In this document: piece by piece, positions 59,401 through 64,000 of the stretch
Numbering within the stretch: the first letter of the stretch is position 1
Layout: every line of letters begins with the position of its first letter
Origin: Spinacia oleracea
Lineage: Eukaryota > Streptophyta > Magnoliopsida > Caryophyllales > Amaranthaceae
Reading direction: 5' to 3'
Assembly: GCF_020520425.1 (NCBI RefSeq)
Contig: NC_079488.1
Coordinates: 20,772,247-20,836,246 of the forward strand
DNA: 64,000 bases
Translations under genes and position numbers: made by a program
Notes under the pieces: generated by a model
What the model saw: only the letters and a program-made list of their open reading frames with translations
Databases searched by the model: none
What the model was told of the DNA's origin: nothing

Positions 59401-62400
59401 ATAATAAATGGTGGGAAATCTGGGAATGAGAATAAATCTGAGTGTTATTTGGCAAGAAAAATAACAGCATAACGCCATGGTAATGCAACCTTATCTCGAA
59501 CTTGATATTTTTCTTTATAAATTTGCATTTCCACCCAATATCACTCACCAAATGGTAATGAATGGTAATGAAAATTTATGAAGAAACAATAGATAATTTT
59601 GAGTGAACTAGCATTACTATGGGATTGGATATTGATTTTTCTTACAAATTTACACACAAATTCATTCTCATTGACACCATTTATGACTGGCTACCAAACG
59701 GGTCGTTAATGATAAAAAATTGTGACTAGTCAACAAGTACTACCTCGTTTCCAGGATCAAAAGAAAAACTTAGGATAAGATAAGAAAACAAAACAAAGAA
59801 ATAACAACATAGTGATTTTACCTTGAGTTCCCTTCCTTCTGAATTGATTCCAAAGCTTTGAAACACTCTGACTAAAATCAACTTTAATCCTTCTGTCATC
59901 TATTAATGCATTGTCCATCTGCAACAACGTGGTACAGTTACATAAGGTCTACCAAGATATATTAACCTGTAACTCCATGTCATTCATTTCTTTCTTTTTT
60001 TTCCTTTCCTAAAGAAAGAAATTGAGCTAATAACTTGAGGCTAATACATGCATGACATTAAATTTGGACGAATTTCCAAGACTGAGAGATACAACTTCTT
60101 GAAGATGGTTTTGCAGTCCATATAAAATCCATTAACAACTGCCCAAAAATGCTTGTGTAGCTATCCTCTTCTGCCCAAGGTCTAATACCCTATTCTATAT
60201 CATACATGTGTGACATAGTCCATTTTACTGACAGGATCCCTCATCCTAAAATGTATCAAAATCAACTTTTCCTGTGATGTCCTCAGAAAACGTCCACATA
60301 TTATACTTAGCGATTGTTTATTTGACATTCCTTCACCCATTATTCTTGACCAAATATATACCCTAGTACATGTGAAAGCAAAAGTTATTCTACAAGGTTT
60401 GTATTATTAAAACAATTGGAATGTGGGACATCTCACAAAGTATAACGAGGACATAAAAATTTGTGGCTAATTTAGTAATGTCTTTGCCTGTCTCCCTACT
60501 TATTTGATGCATGAGGGTAAGAATTGAGAATTAATAAATGACAACTTCAGTGAAATCAGAAATTAACTTCCTTATCTCTATTACACCATTCTAGTTAAAT
60601 TGATTACAGTCCCTGTCACTGCTTGTATCAGAGACCATGACTTGCAAAACTCAAATAATTATCAATTTGAAACTTACGCTCTCAAACAAACAGTCCATCC
60701 TTCAATGAAATCATATTTTCGGTGTTGCTACAATGGCTAATCCTGACATGTGTAGTTGGTTGTCATCTCTTGGAAGTATATTTTTTGGTTGATTGTTTTA
60801 GTTAAGTAATCATGCATTTTTTTGCAATTAAATTATTTTTTCATAGCCTTTTTATAAATCAGATTCTGTCCCCAGTTTGAGCCTTTGGTCTCAGTGTTTC
60901 ATCTTTCTTTCCAGTCAAAGGGAGCGGCAATCACGGATTCACAGGGATGGCGTATCTGTCAACCAATCAAAATTAAGGAAGATGGAAAACATAAACCTAT
61001 TGAAGAGAGAGAAAAAAAGAACAGGAGGAAGAAATTAAGAGATGAAAATAGGAGATAGAAGACTGATGAGGAAACAGAGAAAAAAAATCAAGGAAATACT
61101 ATGGGCCCTCTTGGCAGGTGAGATATATCAAACTTCAACAGGTAATGAGAATCAAACAAAAATGTAATGAAAATGAAATGAAGATTAGTTCTTTTTCAAA
61201 AATGAAATAGAGAAATAATGCAGGTCTGAGGATCAGGTAGCCAAAGTGAATTTAAGAAGCAAGAAAAGCCTCAAAATCTTATCTTTGAATTCCTGCTATA
61301 GGAGAGAAAGCAAAAGAAACAGCTAAATCAAACCGTGAGAAGGCTGCAAAGAAAAAAGAAGATAGCAGTTCAAATGGGGAAGTGGAATGCTTCCGATTCA
61401 GTTTTCCTAAGTTTCCAAGTATCTTCTTCTTCCAAGTATCTTCTTCCACCAATTCATGATTATCAGCTTCTTACATTTTTGCCTTTTATCTCAAATTAAG
61501 GAATTCCCGACCTATTTTTCTTTTCATGAATCATTGTAACCTAATTCACTAAATCCCTTACAAGTACGATCAGGAACGTAAATATTGGTATATGTGAAAT
61601 AAAACAGTGAATCACTTTTGGAATAATTCAAAATTTGCTAGTGAAAATAGGTATTCTGAGTCTATAATTTCACAAAAAGAAAATGCAAGAACACTCCAAG
61701 AAAAAAATGAGATTTATCTCAGAAAAACAGTCTGAACAATCAACTAAAAAAGATTTCTGTTGACAAGTTTAAATCATCAGGCAGTTTTCCTTTTTTGTTT
61801 TTTTTTTTTTACAAAGGCTGGTAGTAGAAGGAAAAACTAATCACAAAAGCCGTAACAATACAGAAGAAAAAATGTTGACGAAGAAAAGGTAATGTGTATT
61901 CTCAAGCATAACAAACCTTAAAGTAAGCTTGCTGACAAGCTTCATTATTCTCAAACTCTGTTACATTCAAACATTAGTAGTCAGTCATCACATTTATCAA
62001 TGTAGGGGTAATATGTAAAAAAATATTTTAGTAAGTCTGATGTAATATTAAATTCATAAAATAAAAATAAACAAGATAAAAGAAACTTAGTGGTAGCAAA
62101 TAAGAAGGGTAGTTGAGTGACTCTCAAATCTCAACTGATTTCTGAATCCTAAGTTTAAATTTTCAACTCATTCAAGACTGGAAGACAACCATTATTGGAT
62201 ACATATTCGTTAATGAAGGTATAGTAAAAAATATTCGGGCAAATACTTTTCTGGGAATATGTCAGCATCACTCTTTTTACTGAGTTTGTCTCAAACAATC
62301 TTGTAACTAAGTATGAGGGTACTTATGTTCCCTCTAATTTTCAATCATTCTACTTTCATTTTCCATCTTCAACTCAGTTCCATTAAATTATTCATCTTTT

Positions 62401-63931
62401 AGCTTAATTTCTATGAGTAATTGATTATTCATTTGAGTTTTATTTTGTATCAAAGTTCTTATGGTTTTATATTCCTGAGTTCATGGTATCATAAGAAGGT
62501 TTTCTACTTCATTGTATCGTAAGTAGGTTTCCGAGTTCAGGTAACATGTAATATCTCCTTTGCTATTCGGTTTGCAAGAGATGGAGTAGATCTGTGGATG
62601 GAGAAGTAGACAAGAGAATTCATGTTTAACAAAGGGGTGGAAAGCGGGCGAGAATCTAGCTGGCCAGGACCCCAATTTGGTAGGAATGGAGGTGGAAGGC
62701 AAATTGTCATTGAACAAATGTCCCAAACAGGTGCTTTGAGCCTCTTAAGTCCATAATTCAATGGGAGTGGAGGCTGATGGATGGTGGGGTTTGTGATGGG
62801 ATTTAGATGGCTTCCCCTGTTATTAATGACAGTGTTACTAAAGACACGGTCTGAAACAAGGATTTTTTTTTATCAACTTGGAAAGGCTGAGTGATTCATG
62901 GGGATTAACTCTAGCAGCTTTATAGTACCGAGACAAGTGCGAAACTTGGCTCCTTGTATAGGAATTCTGATACGAGTACACTAGGGAATTTTCTATCGGG
63001 AAAAAAACTTGTATGAGGTCAGCCTTGGATGAAAGGGTGCGGCTAATAAAACTGAGTTGGGTTCATTTAGTCCTCCATAAACTATTCGGGTGTATTGTCA
63101 TTTAGTTTATTATGCTAAATTTATCATAATACTCAAATTACTTTAGGATAGGGTTGGTTCAGGTTGGGTCATTTTTAATTCGAGTCATGAATATAGGGTA
63201 TAGCTCAGGCTTGGGACAGGGAAGTTGGTTATGAGGCATAGAAATTTTCGGAGAATGTCTTTCGGCATCTTTGAAATATGAAATACTTTTTAAGACACCA
63301 AGAAACACAAATAGGACATACAATGATACAAGACGCACAAGAAATACAGTGAGGCATAAAATCGTGTTTATATGTCTCGTAAATGTGAAAAAAAAGAGTT
63401 GAGGAGGAAACATAAAAAGTCACACGAGTTACGTGATGGTATGAGAATACCTAAGTACCGATGACAAAATGAGGGTAAGATATGCATTTTCAAGTGAGCC
63501 AAAGGGATTACTGGATAAGACAAAAAATTCTGAAAAATGGAGATGGAAATTCTTGGGCGTGAAGAATATCAGAATAGATGAGTTCCGAGTGACTCGATTA
63601 AGCTGAATGCGGAGATTGCCGAATCAGACATCCAAGTAGAAACAAAGCACAAATTTCCTTTGTTTTTCTTGAAACCCCTAAGGCCCTAACCAGACAGCCC
63701 CTTGCATGAAAAGCTTATTGAGCCCTTTAGTCTCAGCCACTGATTTGTAAAACAAATATCTAAGACCAATTTATAGTTCTTACTGTTGTGCTTATTTACC
63801 ATTAAATATTGTCTTCCTGTCTCACTGTCTAATAATAAATATGTAAACCTATATATCAAAGAACATTCTACTAACCAATAAAAGCATAACACAGGCTGTC
63901 TCCAGTCTTGAAATCACGGATAACCTCAGCC
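56477..63931 (-). CDS. Cyclophilin-RRM-zinc knuckle protein, CYP59-like, C-terminal part (5' end off window)
   Basis: Five visible exons join in phase: 63876-63931, 61917-61957, 59822-59918, 57140-57272 and 56477-57038. The first three encode the end of an RRM (AEVIRDFKTGDSLCYAFI, EFENNEACQQAYFK, MDNALIDDRRIKVDFSQS) and SVSKLWNQFR. The fourth has a CCHC knuckle (CFKCGAMDHVAKDC). The last begins YEMVFDDGGRSPQREKRHRD and is a long Arg/Asp/Glu/Lys/Ser tail ending RADS and TAG. This order matches Arabidopsis CYP59, a nuclear peptidyl-prolyl isomerase linked to RNA polymerase II C-terminal domain and pre-mRNA processing. The isomerase domain should lie beyond 64000, so its presence is inferred. 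No stop or frameshift is seen. Confidence 0.85.
57273..59821 (-). other. CYP59-like intron with a MITE
   Basis: A 2.5 kb intron (acceptor side TTTGTAG, donor GTAAAATC). AT-rich, with no coding exon that I can place. The MITE at 59383-59705 makes up part of its length. Confidence 0.7.
59383..59705. mobile_element. MITE, PIF/Harbinger-like, copy 2
   Basis: Ends CGGCGCGTTTGGTAACCG and CTACCAAACGGGTCG are imperfect inverted repeats flanked by a perfect TTA duplication (59380-59382 and 59706-59708). The interior matches the copy at 31633-31946. The 3-bp TTA target is typical of PIF/Harbinger. Confidence 0.8.
59919..61916 (-). other. CYP59-like intron between RRM exons
   Basis: A 2.0 kb AT-rich intron with no recognised gene or mobile element. 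It contains runs of A and purine-rich stretches (about 61000-61090). Confidence 0.65.
61958..63875 (-). other. CYP59-like intron, upstream
   Basis: A 1.9 kb intron between the RRM exons (donor GGTTAG, acceptor AACAG). No coding sequence is supportable; the frames at 62481-62761 and 63159-63423 overlap each other and show no domain. Confidence 0.65.
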
Positions 63932-64000
63932 CTGCAAGCAAGCAAACCATTACATTCAGAACAAACCCAGATTAATTGGTGATTGCTGCTAAAGTAATTT

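Noticed and set aside
63159..63423. Overlapping minus-strand frames in the CYP59-like intron
   Set aside because: Both are short, overlap in two frames, contain no domain, and lie between clearly phased RRM exons.

Overview
This window is nuclear DNA of a flowering plant. Two intron-bearing plant genes are visible: cytosolic ribosomal protein uS15 (RPS13) and a cyclophilin with RRM, zinc knuckle and RD/RS tail, as in Arabidopsis CYP59. They sit beside a dense nest of plant LTR retrotransposons and CACTA transposons. The gene structure fits a eudicot; an Amaranthaceae genome such as spinach is possible but is only an impression from the repeats. There is no bacterial-style operon, CRISPR array or rRNA, and I recognised no tRNA.

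Layout. 1-2137: 3' end and 3' LTR of Ty1/copia element A (+). 2138-7089 and 29916 to about 30690: an older, decayed copia element B (+), broken by a solo LTR (3465-4850) and by the large copia element C inserted in its own LTR. 7090-29915: copia element C (-), with both LTRs, a primer-binding site, a polypurine tract and a degraded gag-pol. Its gag is split by a 12.5 kb CACTA transposon (12686-25187). That transposon carries a TNP2 transposase gene and a 13-exon second gene ending in an Ulp1/C48-like cysteine protease domain. 30690-32090: unassigned DNA with a small Helitron and a MITE. 32091-45732: a large non-coding Ty3/gypsy-type derivative E with a truncated 5' LTR, interrupted by the internally deleted copia element D (39624-43494). 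45733-46408: a 5'-truncated LINE tail, followed by a 25-bp minisatellite.

Genic part. RPS13 (46967-54442, -) has all five coding exons with good splice sites, but codon 31 is TAA and its third intron holds a 5.2 kb CACTA derivative (47789-52956). A CYP59-like gene (56477 to beyond the right edge, -) contributes its last five visible exons, with a MITE (59383-59705) in one intron. Between them, about 55300-56100 holds what may be a decayed gene start.

Insertion order, read from precise target-site duplications: B is oldest. The A copy, the solo LTR (TSD ATCAC) and C landed in B. The large CACTA (TSD CTT) landed in C. D (TSD CTTCA) landed in E. The small CACTA (TSD CAG) landed in RPS13 intron 3. 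All coordinates and splice junctions were read by eye and no alignment was run.
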